Made by a program: the position numbers and the translations under genes | Shown: positions 7,004 through 14,486 of the stretch, in pieces | Layout: the number at the start of each line of letters is the position of its first letter | Position numbering within the stretch: position 1 is the first letter of the stretch | From: Chloroflexota bacterium | GTDB lineage: Bacteria > Chloroflexota > Limnocylindria > P2-11E | Length of the DNA: 19,779 nt | Assembly (NCBI GenBank): GCA_005889445.1 | Contig: VBGS01000112.1 | Span: 1 to 19,779 of the forward strand | Direction: 5' to 3' | Notes under the pieces: generated by a model | What the model was told of the DNA's origin: nothing | What the model saw: the letters and a program-made list of their open reading frames with translations, nothing else | Databases searched by the model: none

Positions 7004-8497
7004 TCAGTCCGTCACGTCCGCAGCCATCGCAAGCACGCCGCGCCGCGTGAGCGCAAGGCGGACGCCGTGCTCGACATCGGCGGGGATCGTTCCGTCAAGA
7101 GAGCGCAACAGATCGTCAGGCACCGACCCGTGCTCGGTGGCCAGGATCTCCGCCGCACTGAAGCGGACGTCCGGCTCGACCGAGGTCACATTCTCGAGGA
7201 TCCGCCTGCCGAAGACGCGCCGGAGATGCAAGGAGTTGTAAATGTAGACGGCCGACAGGCCCGCGCCGCCGAACAGCAGCATCCGCTGGCCGAAATCGGT
7301 CCCGTCGTAGTTGAAGCCGACGAGCAGGGCGATCGCCGCCGCGAAGTTGCCGAACGCGTTGACCCCGCCGGAGAGGAACGCGCGGGCGCGCGGGCGGATC
7401 GCCGCCCTCACCTGGCTGTAGACGAGCTCCGCCGCGGGCCGGTGCAGCGCGGGGATCCAAATGCGCTCGCCAAGCTGGAGCGCGACGCCGGTCACGAAGT
7501 TGAGCCCGACGAACGCGGCGGCCGCGTACGTCCCGAAGAACCACAGCGGGAGGAAGAACAGGACTCGCGCGATCCCCAGCCGGCGTATGAGGCCGCTCGT
7601 GATGAAGCTCTGGATCAGGAGGGCAACGAGCGACGAGCTCGTGTAGACGGACGCGTAGAGCTGGCTGAAGAAGTCCTCGCTCTCGACGCCGCTCCCGACG
7701 GCCGTCTGATTGAGGCCAAGGAGGTAGAGGAAGTTCGCGAACTGCATGAGGAAATACCAAAAGAACACGCCGACGCCGAACGTGCGCAGCATGCGGTCGG
7801 ACGCGACGGTGCGGTAGCCATCGACCGACTCGCGGATGTTGGCGCGGAGACCCTGCGGCCGGAGCTTGTCCTCGACCGGCCCGGTGCCATGCCCCTCCGG
7901 CAAGCCTCGGTAGGCGACCAGCGCGATGAAGCACACGAAGAAGCCCACGGCCTGCGCGCCGATGAAGTTCTCGGCGTGCACGACCGGCGCGATGCCCGCC
8001 CCGATGAAGCCTCCAAGGATCTTCCCGACGAGGACCGAGCCCGCGAAGAAGGGAAAGAGTCGCTTCGACTGCTCCGCGCTGTAGAGATTGCCGGCGTAGA
8101 CCCAGAAGAGGATGTAGATCGTCTCCTTGACGCCGTGCGCGAACACGTAGGAGATCGGCTGGATCACGTTGCCGATGACCGGATACCAGATCGCGAGCTG
8201 GATCCCGATCGACAGCAGCGTCGTGCCCGCGACGTACCAGAGCAGCATCGTGCGCCGGCGCACGCGATCCACGAAGAAGAAGATGAGCGCCGAGACGGCG
8301 AGCATCGCGACGGGCGTGATGATGTACATCCACGGCACGTACTGAACGCCGTAGCGCTTGACGAACAGGGCATCCGCGCCGAGCTTGCCGATCCAATCGG
8401 CGCCGACCATGAGGGTCAGCAGGACGTACAGGAAGACGGCGAGACCGCGCTCGCCGCGGCGCAGCGGAATAGCGTCACGCAAGAGCCGTCCGAGCAC
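7004..8497 (-). CDS. Npt1/Npt2 (ATP/ADP translocase-like) nucleotide-transporter family membrane protein
   Basis: About 497 residues from a GTG at 8497, four bases after the stop of the kinase; the open frame runs further upstream but there it shadows the kinase gene. It begins LRDAIPLRRGERGLAVFLYV and has about a dozen membrane segments (VFLYVLLTLMVGADWIG, MYIITPVAMLAVSALIFFFV, FGVGVFFWYFLMQFANFLYL, FFLPLWFFGTYAAAAFVGL and others), resembling MFS-like carriers annotated as Npt1/Npt2 nucleotide transporters. The last 65 residues (SVEPDVRFSAAEIL...) look like the beginning of a HEAT-type helical tail, shorter than in long family members that carry full HEAT arrays. Substrate is unproven; in the family it is ATP/ADP, but many environmental members are orphan. 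Its position directly before the VTC gene is suggestive. Confidence 0.75.
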   Translation of the reverse strand: MLGRLLRDAIPLRRGERGLAVFLYVLLTLMVGADWIGKLGADALFVKRYGVQYVPWMYIITPVAMLAVSALIFFFVDRVRRRTMLLWYVAGTTLLSIGIQLAIWYPVIGNVIQPISYVFAHGVKETIYILFWVYAGNLYSAEQSKRLFPFFAGSVLVGKILGGFIGAGIAPVVHAENFIGAQAVGFFVCFIALVAYRGLPEGHGTGPVEDKLRPQGLRANIRESVDGYRTVASDRMLRTFGVGVFFWYFLMQFANFLYLLGLNQTAVGSGVESEDFFSQLYASVYTSSSLVALLIQSFITSGLIRRLGIARVLFFLPLWFFGTYAAAAFVGLNFVTGVALQLGERIWIPALHRPAAELVYSQVRAAIRPRARAFLSGGVNAFGNFAAAIALLVGFNYDGTDFGQRMLLFGGAGLSAVYIYNSLHLRRVFGRRILENVTSVEPDVRFSAAEILATEHGSVPDDLLRSLDGTIPADVEHGVRLALTRRGVLAMAADVTD

Positions 8498-8501
8498 GGA
8501 G

Positions 8502-10052
8502 CTAAGCCCTCGCCGCGATGCGATCGGCGGCGGGAAGCGTGAACTGCACGATGGCGCCGGGCTGGCCCGGGTTCGTGACGGTGATCGATCCGCCGTGCAG
8601 CTCGACGGCGAGCTTGCAGAACGCCAGACCGAGCCCGGTGCCGCCACGGCTTCGGCCCTGGCCCTGATAGAACCGGTCGAAGATGTGCGGCGCGTCCTCG
8701 GCGGCGATGCCTGGCCCGGTATCGCGGACGCGCACGATCACCGAGCCCTCGAGCGACGGATCAGGAAGGCTCTCGATGCGGACGCTCCCGCCGCTCGGGG
8801 TGTGTTTGACCGCGTTCGCCAGAAGGTTGGTGAGGACACGCACGATGAGGCCGTCGTCGACGAAGACGGACGTGGCTCCGGGAAGCGCGGTCACGACGGT
8901 GATCCCCTTCGCGATGGCCTCCGGCGCGACCTGCGCGCTGCTGCGCTCGGCCAGCGCGGTGAGCGAGATGACCTGCGGCATCGCCTCGAGCTTGCCCTCT
9001 TCCATCTTGTAGACGTCGAGGAGGGCGTTGACCATGCGGAGCAGCTCGCTGATGTTCGACTCCGAGAGTCGCAGGAGCTCGTCGAATTCGCGCCGGCCGG
9101 GCTCGAGCTGGCCCATCCGCACCAGCTGCATGAACGCCACGACGCTGTTCGCGAGATTCCTGATGTCGTGGCCGAGCATGCCGATGAGCTCTTTGCGCGA
9201 TTGCTCCATCCGCTGAAGGTCGGCGGCCGTCTTGCGGAGCTCGTCCTGCAGACGCTTGGTGAAGATCGCGCTGCGCACGCGCGCCGCCAGCTCGACGGGC
9301 TCGATCGGCTTCGCGATGTAGTCGACCCCGCCGACTTCGAAGCCCTTGCTCACGTCTTCCGAGCGGTCGCGCGCGGTGACGAAGATGACCGGGATGTCCG
9401 CCGTCTCGGGCTGGGACTTGAGCCGGCGGCAGGTCTGCCAGCCGTCGATGCCGGGCATCATCACGTCGAGCAGGATCAGATCTGGCTGCTCGGTCTTCGC
9501 GAGCGCGATCGCACGCTCGCCAGAGCTCGCGACCTGGGTCTGGCAGCCGATCGCCTCGAGACGCCGCGCCAGCAGCTCGACGTTGGCGACCTCGTCGTCG
9601 ACGATCAGCACGCGGCCGAGCGGCGTGACCGGCTTACCGGGGGCGCGTGGTAGCGCTCCGTCGCGCGCCGGCGTCGGCGCCGCGGGCCCATTCGGGAAGT
9701 ACCGCGTGAGGATCGCTCGCAGCTCCGCGGGCGCGAACGGCTTGGATACGAAGTCGTCACATCCCGCCTCGATCGCACGCGCGCGGTCCGAAGGGAGCGC
9801 GAGCGCGGAGACCGCGATGATCGGGATGCTCGATGCCCACGGCTCCGTCCGGAGGGAGCGCGTCAGGCTCCAGCCATCCATCCGCGGCAGCAGCAGGTCG
9901 ACCAGGATCGCGTCAGGCCGCTCGACGCGCGCGACTTCGAGCCCCGCGACACCGTCCGAGGCGACCAGCGCCTCGTGGCCCGAGGCGCGGATGATCCGGG
10001 AGGCGACGTCGAGGTTGTTGGCGTCGTCTTCGACGACGAGCACGCGTGCCAT
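8502..10052 (-). CDS. Soluble hybrid histidine kinase, REC-REC-HisKA-HATPase
   Basis: A 516-residue cytosolic protein. Receiver 1 (2-118) has Asp9-Asp10, Asp52 (ILVDLLLPRMDG), Ser82 and Lys104. Receiver 2 (147-262) has Asp152-Asp153, Asp196 (LILLDVMMPGIDG), Thr226 and Lys248. A short coiled linker leads to a HisKA domain with His295 in LIGMLGHDIRNLANSV, and a HATPase domain with N box LANAVKH (Asn413), G1 DTGPGIA and G2 GGTGLGL. Receivers at the N-terminus make it a phosphorelay node that can be switched by upstream kinases. The start ATG overlaps the stop of the membrane kinase gene (TAATG), so the two are translated together and probably work in sequence. It lacks any sensor or membrane segment of its own. 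Confidence 0.93.
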   Translation of the reverse strand: MARVLVVEDDANNLDVASRIIRASGHEALVASDGVAGLEVARVERPDAILVDLLLPRMDGWSLTRSLRTEPWASSIPIIAVSALALPSDRARAIEAGCDDFVSKPFAPAELRAILTRYFPNGPAAPTPARDGALPRAPGKPVTPLGRVLIVDDEVANVELLARRLEAIGCQTQVASSGERAIALAKTEQPDLILLDVMMPGIDGWQTCRRLKSQPETADIPVIFVTARDRSEDVSKGFEVGGVDYIAKPIEPVELAARVRSAIFTKRLQDELRKTAADLQRMEQSRKELIGMLGHDIRNLANSVVAFMQLVRMGQLEPGRREFDELLRLSESNISELLRMVNALLDVYKMEEGKLEAMPQVISLTALAERSSAQVAPEAIAKGITVVTALPGATSVFVDDGLIVRVLTNLLANAVKHTPSGGSVRIESLPDPSLEGSVIVRVRDTGPGIAAEDAPHIFDRFYQGQGRSRGGTGLGLAFCKLAVELHGGSITVTNPGQPGAIVQFTLPAADRIAARA

Positions 10053-12346
10053 TAGTGGGCGGCCGTCGCCCGCGTGAGCACGGTGGTCTCGCTTCCCGCG
10101 CGCACGCGGATCGGGAGCGTGAAGTGGAAGGTGCTGCCTCTTCCGACCTCGCTGTCGACCCAGATGCGTCCGCCGTGGAGCGTGACCAGACGCTTTGAGA
10201 TGGCGAGGCCCAGGCCGGTCCCACCGTAGCGACGCGTTGTCGAGCTGTCGGCCTGACGGAACTCGTCGAACACGTATGCCTGCGCCTCAGGGCTGATGCC
10301 GACCCCGGTATCGACGACCGAGATCGTGACCCATCCTTCGGCGGCGGCCGCGGTCACGGTGACAGAGCCGCGCTCCGTGAACTTCACCGCGTTGGCGAGC
10401 ATGTTCGCGAGGACCTGGCGCACGCGCGCGCGATCCGCCCAGACCGTCGGCAGGCTGAGCGGGATGCTCGACCGAACAGCCAGACCCTTTTCGTCGGCGT
10501 GCGGACGGACGAGCTCGAGCGCCTCGCCGGCGACCTCGATCATGTTGACCTCTTCGACGTTGAGCTCCATCTTTCCGGCCTCGATCTTGGCGAGGTCGAG
10601 CAGGCCGTTGATCAGACCGAGGAGGTTGTCCGCGGCCTGCGCCACCCGGAAGAGGTCGGTCTGCTGCTGGGCGGTGAGGTCCCCGTCGAGACCGTCGAGC
10701 ATGAGCTTCGTGTAGCCGATGATCGCGTTCATCGGTGTCCGCAGCTCGTGGCTGACCGAGGCAAGGAACTCGCTCTTGAGACGGTTGGCGCGCTCCAGTT
10801 GCAGGTTGTTCACCCGGAGCTCCGAGACCAGATCGGCGTTCTCGTTCGCCACAGATACCAGCCGCGCGATCGTTCGGAGGGCGCGCGCCTGGGTGTCGGT
10901 CAGCTCACGCGGCGTGCGAAAGTACGCCGAGAGGAGCCCGATGGTGCGCCCGCGGGCGGAGAGCGGAACGTGCGCGACGAACTTGAGCTCGCCGGCGGTC
11001 ACGCTTGAGAGCCGGATCCGATCGGCATCCGCCTCGGAGCGAACAAGCACCCGCATCGCGAGCGTGACCGCGGTCTCCGGTTCGATCCCGACCGTCGCCG
11101 GTGCCGAGAGGCGCCCGCCGGATCCGGGAGGAGCTCCGGGGGGATCCTCGCGGATCACGATCGCGCCACCGTCGGCGAAGAGGAGCGACACCATGCGATC
11201 GAGAGATCGCGCGAAGATCCGCTCGGCGTCGGTCACACCGACGACCGCGTCCGCCACCTCGTTGACCGCGCGGACCTCATCGAGGTACTCGCGTTGGGCG
11301 CGCTCACGTTCATAGAGCGACTGGGCCATCGTGTCGAACGCGCGCTCGAGCGTGCCGATCTCGTGCGGGGATCGCTGCGGCACGCGGGCCGCCAGATCGC
11401 CAGCCTCGATCCGCTGCGCCGCGGACGCCAGGCTCGCGAGCGGGTCGGTGATGCCTCGGGCCGTCCGGTAGGCGAGGAGCGTGACGATCCCGGCCAGCCC
11501 GAGGCCGATCACGATCAGCAGGGCGACGAGGGTGCGCTGCGCCTGTTCGACGGGCGCCGTCGGCACCAGGACCGCGAGCAAACCGGGGTTCTGCCGCGAT
11601 GAACGGATGACCCGGAAGATCCCGTAATAGTTCGTGCTGGGGGTGCTGACGTTCTTGATCAGGACGTCGCCGGGCTCCGCGTCCACCTCGCTGATCGACG
11701 GGAACATCGTGTTCGCGCCGAAGTCGACGGTCGACGCACGGACCTGGCCGTTCCAGATAAGGGCCAGATCGGCCTCCGATCGGGTCCTCAGGTTGGCAAG
11801 GAACGTCGAGCCGAACAGGTTGCCGACCTCCATCATCCCGATGGGCTCCTGATCGGCATTGAAGATGACGTGGATGGCACGCACCACGAGGCCCTGCGGC
11901 TCGTCGAACAGCACCGATGACTGCTGCACCTGAGCCTGCGCGAGGGTCACGAGCTCCGGCTGCAGCGTCTGGCCCGTCTGCTCCTGCGCGCTGGCGACGA
12001 TCTGTCCGTTGTTATCCGCGACGTCGATGTAATCCACGCCGATCCGCGACTTGAGCGGCAGCAGGAAGTTCGTCAGCCCATCCTTGTCCCGGGCCTCGGT
12101 CAGCTCGCGTGTGGTCTGGAGGCTGGCGAACAGGTTCGCGGCGCGCTCGGTCAGGTCGCGGGTGTCCTGGATCTCGTTCAGCGCGACGCTCGCAAGGAGG
12201 CTCGACTCGTCCGCGAACTGTCCCGCGATGAGCTCGTTCGACTCGTAGATCGCGGTCGCGACGACCACCACGAGCGCGATCACGCTCACCAGCACATTTC
12301 GGCTGACGAGCGCTCGGAGGAGCGTGGGCGCAAACAGCTTTCGCAT
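10052..12346 (-). CDS. Transmembrane sensor histidine kinase (extracytoplasmic sensor-HAMP-GAF-HisKA-HATPase)
   Basis: A 764-residue kinase. TM1 (about 17-35) and TM2 (about 272-294) flank a 235-residue outside domain with a Cache/CHASE-like look (helical start, then VDYIDVADNNGQIVAS and later LALIWNGQVRAS strands). A HAMP linker follows (about 294-348, ITDPLASLASAAQRIEAGDL), then a GAF-like domain (about 365-505), HisKA with His533 (FLASVSHELRTPMNAIIGY), and HATPase with N652 (LANAVKF), DTGVGIS and YGGTGLGLAIS. All catalytic motifs are intact. It should sense an external cue and phosphorylate partners, most simply the REC-REC kinase with which it is coupled. A GAGGAGGAG stretch and GAGGG precede its ATG, 47 nt after the PstS-like gene, whose product could present the ligand. 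Confidence 0.93.
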   Translation of the reverse strand: MRKLFAPTLLRALVSRNVLVSVIALVVVVATAIYESNELIAGQFADESSLLASVALNEIQDTRDLTERAANLFASLQTTRELTEARDKDGLTNFLLPLKSRIGVDYIDVADNNGQIVASAQEQTGQTLQPELVTLAQAQVQQSSVLFDEPQGLVVRAIHVIFNADQEPIGMMEVGNLFGSTFLANLRTRSEADLALIWNGQVRASTVDFGANTMFPSISEVDAEPGDVLIKNVSTPSTNYYGIFRVIRSSRQNPGLLAVLVPTAPVEQAQRTLVALLIVIGLGLAGIVTLLAYRTARGITDPLASLASAAQRIEAGDLAARVPQRSPHEIGTLERAFDTMAQSLYERERAQREYLDEVRAVNEVADAVVGVTDAERIFARSLDRMVSLLFADGGAIVIREDPPGAPPGSGGRLSAPATVGIEPETAVTLAMRVLVRSEADADRIRLSSVTAGELKFVAHVPLSARGRTIGLLSAYFRTPRELTDTQARALRTIARLVSVANENADLVSELRVNNLQLERANRLKSEFLASVSHELRTPMNAIIGYTKLMLDGLDGDLTAQQQTDLFRVAQAADNLLGLINGLLDLAKIEAGKMELNVEEVNMIEVAGEALELVRPHADEKGLAVRSSIPLSLPTVWADRARVRQVLANMLANAVKFTERGSVTVTAAAAEGWVTISVVDTGVGISPEAQAYVFDEFRQADSSTTRRYGGTGLGLAISKRLVTLHGGRIWVDSEVGRGSTFHFTLPIRVRAGSETTVLTRATAAH

Positions 12347-12393
12347 CTAGCCCTCGCTCACGCTCCTCCTCAACGTTCTCTGCGGCGCGTTGC

Positions 12394-13126
12394 TTACAGG
12401 CCCGCGAGGATCTTCTGTCCCTCTGGACCCTTCGCAAAGTCGATGAACGCCCTGATCGTCGGCTTCACCTTGACCGCGTCGGAGTTGTAGACGAGGTACA
12501 GCGGGCGGCGCACCTGGTATTTGCCGCTGTTGAGGTTGTCACGCGACGCAGCGATTCCGTCGATCGTGGCGAACGCGATCGTCGCGTTGGAGAACGTGCT
12601 CGCGTTCATCGTGACCATGCCGATCGACTCCTTGAACGAGTTGATCGCCTTCACGGTCTCGTCGATGTTCGTCACCTCGACGGCGTTGGTCGCGTAGGTG
12701 GGCTTCTTTCCGTCGAAGAAGTAGGCCTCAAAGGCGCTGCGGGTCGAGGCACCCTGCTCGCGGATGAGGATGCGGATCTTGCCGGGCGTTCCGCCGACGT
12801 CCTTCCAGTCGCTGATCTGGGCGGTGAAGATCTTCGCGACCTGATCCTTGCTGAGCGACTTGACGGGGTTCGAGGCGGCGACGGCAACTGCGGTTCCGCT
12901 CGCGCACATCCGCGAGGCCCTGCCAGGTGATGGTCGGATGAAGCTTGCCGAATGCGTCGGTGAGCGCCTTCACGTTGTCGAGGGCGCCGCCTCCGCCGTT
13001 CACGATGTACAGCCCGGCGAGCGGATCCGCCGTCGGCTGAGATGTCCCGGGAAACGACGCGCCGCCGCAAGCGGCCACAGCGGCGGCCGCGAAGACGGAC
13101 AGCACGACTGTGCGCAAAGAACGCAT
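12394..13126 (-). pseudogene. PstS-like phosphate-type substrate-binding lipoprotein, frame broken by an internal deletion
   Basis: From ATG 13126 (Shine-Dalgarno GGGAGGG about 8 nt upstream) the protein starts MRSLRTVVLSVFAAAAVAAC, a lipoprotein signal with lipobox VAAC and Cys20, then YIVNGGGGALDNVKALTDAF and ITWQGLADV, where the frame breaks at about 12897-12910. Another frame resumes at ASGTAVAVAASNPVKSLS and reads to the stop through a good PBP_like_2 domain, including the phosphate-type motif IREQGASTRSAFEAYFFDG, IDETVKAINSFKESIGMVTM and RRPLYLVYN. About 36 residues of lobe 1 are missing, length 2 modulo 3. No pstC, pstA or pstB genes are in view, so a sensory rather than transport role with the following membrane kinase is plausible. 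As written, a functional protein cannot be made. Confidence 0.82.
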
Positions 13127-13152
13127 TCTTGCCCTCCCTCATGGGCTGAATC

Positions 13153-13166
13153 GAGACATTAGTCTC
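13153..13166. promoter_or_regulatory. GAGAC-N4-GTCTC dyad in the divergent pstS-like/kinase intergenic region
   Basis: Five-base arms (13153-13157, 13162-13166) around ATTA lie 27-40 nt upstream of the PstS-like ATG. The 179-nt intergenic stretch 13127-13305 must hold both divergent promoters, but I found no convincing -35/-10 pair on either strand. The dyad is a weak operator candidate. Confidence 0.2.
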
Positions 13167-13268
13167 TTGCCTTTGTGTAGATGGGTCTATCCCTCCGAAG
13201 TCGGATTCGCGTTACACATTGGGATACGCGGGGCTACAGCAAATGGCGTAGTGGAAACCGAAAGTGCA

Positions 13269-13302
13269 CCAAAAGCGGTCGTTTTGGCCGCATACTGCGG
13301 CC
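13269..13302 (+). promoter_or_regulatory. Two overlapping hairpins immediately upstream of a kinase start codon
   Basis: Hairpin 1 pairs CCAAAA (13269-13274) with TTTTGG (13282-13287). Hairpin 2 pairs GGCCGCA (13286-13292) with TGCGGCC (13296-13302) around a 3-nt loop and ends 3 nt before the ATG at 13306, exactly where a ribosome binding site should be. They share two bases (13286-13287) and so compete at the edge. No Shine-Dalgarno is visible outside the stem. They could limit translation, or be a DNA operator. Confidence 0.35.
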
Positions 13303-13305
13303 GGG

Positions 13306-14400
13306 ATGAGCGAACGGGGCGCCACGATCCGAGCCGAGTCAGCGCCCACGACGGGTCTTCGCGATCTTGATCTGCGCGGCCGCGGGCAGGTGCTTCCGTT
13401 CACGATCCTTGCCGCGCTCGGCGTTGGAGCCATCTGGCTCGTCGACATTTCGACGGGTCCCGAGTACGGCTTCGCCATCTTCTACCTGATCCCCATCGGG
13501 CTCACGAGCTGGTGGCTGGGCCGGTACGCCGCGGTGTTCATCGCGCTCCTATCGACTGTCGCGTGGATCCTCGCCGACCTCGCGGCTCGGCCCGGGGTCC
13601 CGGTGCCGGCGAGCCTTTGGAACGGCCTGACACGTGCCGCGATCTTTCTCTTGCTCGCGTTGCTCATCGATCAGGTGCGCCGCGAGCGGACCGCCCTTCG
13701 CACGGTCGACGCGCACCGCGAGGAGTCGCTGGCGCTCATCGCGCACACGCTGCGTCGCTCGGCCGCGGAGATCCAGGTCGCGATCCCCGATCTGGGCAAT
13801 GCCCCCGCGCTGTCCGCCGCCGAGCGCGATGCGGTCCTCGAGCTTCGCCGCCAGAGCCGCAACTTCAATCGTTTCGCCGAGGACGTGCTCGAGGTCGGCC
13901 AGCTCGAGGCCGGTCACTTCCGCCTCAACCGGGGGCGTTTCGACCTCAGCGAGTTCGTCGCGACGCTGGCCAGGGAAACGGATAGGGAACGCCTGCAGCT
14001 GGTCATGGAGTCGGATCCGGTCTGGGTAGACGCCGATCCAGAGCGGCTGCGCACCGCGATCGAGCATCTGATGAACAACGCGCTGCGCTTCTCGCCAGCT
14101 GGTTCGGCCGTCCACGTGACCGTCAGCGGTCGTGGCGGATCCGCGCGCGTGAGCGTGAAGGACCAGGGCATCGGGCTCGCGAGATCGCATCTGCAGAAGG
14201 TCTTCAAGAAGTACGGTCGGATCGATACGCCGCAGAGCCGCGACCGGATCGGCGTCGGGCTTGGTCTCTACGTCTCGCGGCTGATCGCTGAAGCGCACGG
14301 CGGGACGATCCTCGCGGCCAGCGTGGGCCTGGGCCTTGGATCGACATTCACCCTCGAGATCCCGCTGGCGGCGGCTCCTCCGTACGACGGAGTGTCCTAG
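13306..14400 (+). CDS. Membrane histidine kinase with four-TM sensor and atypical H-box
   Basis: A 364-residue kinase. Residues 29-48, 55-72, 74-92 and 108-124 form four membrane segments with almost no loops (VLPFTILAALGVGAIWLVDI, then YGFAIFYLIPIGLTSWWLG, and so on), followed by a short helical linker, a HisKA-like helix pair (about 136-205) and a HATPase domain with N box HLMNNALRFS (Asn258), G1 DQGIGLA and G2 GVGLGLYVS. The presumed phospho-His147 sits in LIAHTLRRSAAEI; the acidic residue that normally follows it (HE/HD) is Thr, which is unusual. The ATG at 13306 is preferred over an upstream GTG at 13264 because the latter would extend through two hairpins. It is divergent from the PstS-like operon and has no receiver partner beside it. 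Confidence 0.85.
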   Translation: MSERGATIRAESAPTTGLRDLDLRGRGQVLPFTILAALGVGAIWLVDISTGPEYGFAIFYLIPIGLTSWWLGRYAAVFIALLSTVAWILADLAARPGVPVPASLWNGLTRAAIFLLLALLIDQVRRERTALRTVDAHREESLALIAHTLRRSAAEIQVAIPDLGNAPALSAAERDAVLELRRQSRNFNRFAEDVLEVGQLEAGHFRLNRGRFDLSEFVATLARETDRERLQLVMESDPVWVDADPERLRTAIEHLMNNALRFSPAGSAVHVTVSGRGGSARVSVKDQGIGLARSHLQKVFKKYGRIDTPQSRDRIGVGLGLYVSRLIAEAHGGTILAASVGLGLGSTFTLEIPLAAAPPYDGVS

Positions 14401-14415
14401 GCCGCATTCGCCGGC

Positions 14416-14486
14416 AAAAAGAAAGGGAGAGGACCATCGCACGGGTCTGATGCCCCTCAGCCCTACCGTGCCCGGCCGCTCTCCCT
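14416..14486 (-). terminator. Intrinsic terminator downstream of DUF2277
   Basis: On the minus strand AGGGAGAG (14479-14486) pairs over 8 bp with CTCTCCCT (14424-14431), immediately followed by TTTCTTTTT (14416-14424, overlapping the last paired base). Within the 47-nt loop lies a second stem, GCACGG with CCGTGC (14439-14444 with 14466-14471), capped by CTGA/TCAG (14447-14450 with 14457-14460). The U-tract orientation shows it ends minus-strand transcripts, in the convergent gap between the kinase at 13306-14400 and DUF2277. Confidence 0.6.

Noticed and set aside
6869..8542. 557-codon plus-strand open frame opposite the carrier gene
   Set aside because: Strongly charged low-complexity translation (D, E, R, A) mirroring membrane-segment codons on the other strand; no domain.
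578..12910. Programmed frameshifting as an explanation of the three broken genes
   Set aside because: Conserved residues are physically absent between the two frames, and no slippery heptamer is seen at the junctions; a shift of one or two bases cannot restore the missing blocks.
12394..13126. A complete Pst phosphate transporter
   Set aside because: No permease or ATPase genes are present near the binding lipoprotein; the next gene is a kinase.
14439..14471. Faint resemblance of the CTGATGCCCCTCAGCCCTAC stretch to a fluoride riboswitch 3' half
   Set aside because: The 5' conserved half is missing and no gene lies downstream on the plus strand in position to be regulated.
14425..14485. tRNA-like 7-bp acceptor stem GGGAGAG/CTCTCCC
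   Set aside because: The enclosed span is only about 61 nt and lacks a T-loop TTCRA motif and an anticodon arm; it is a terminator stem.
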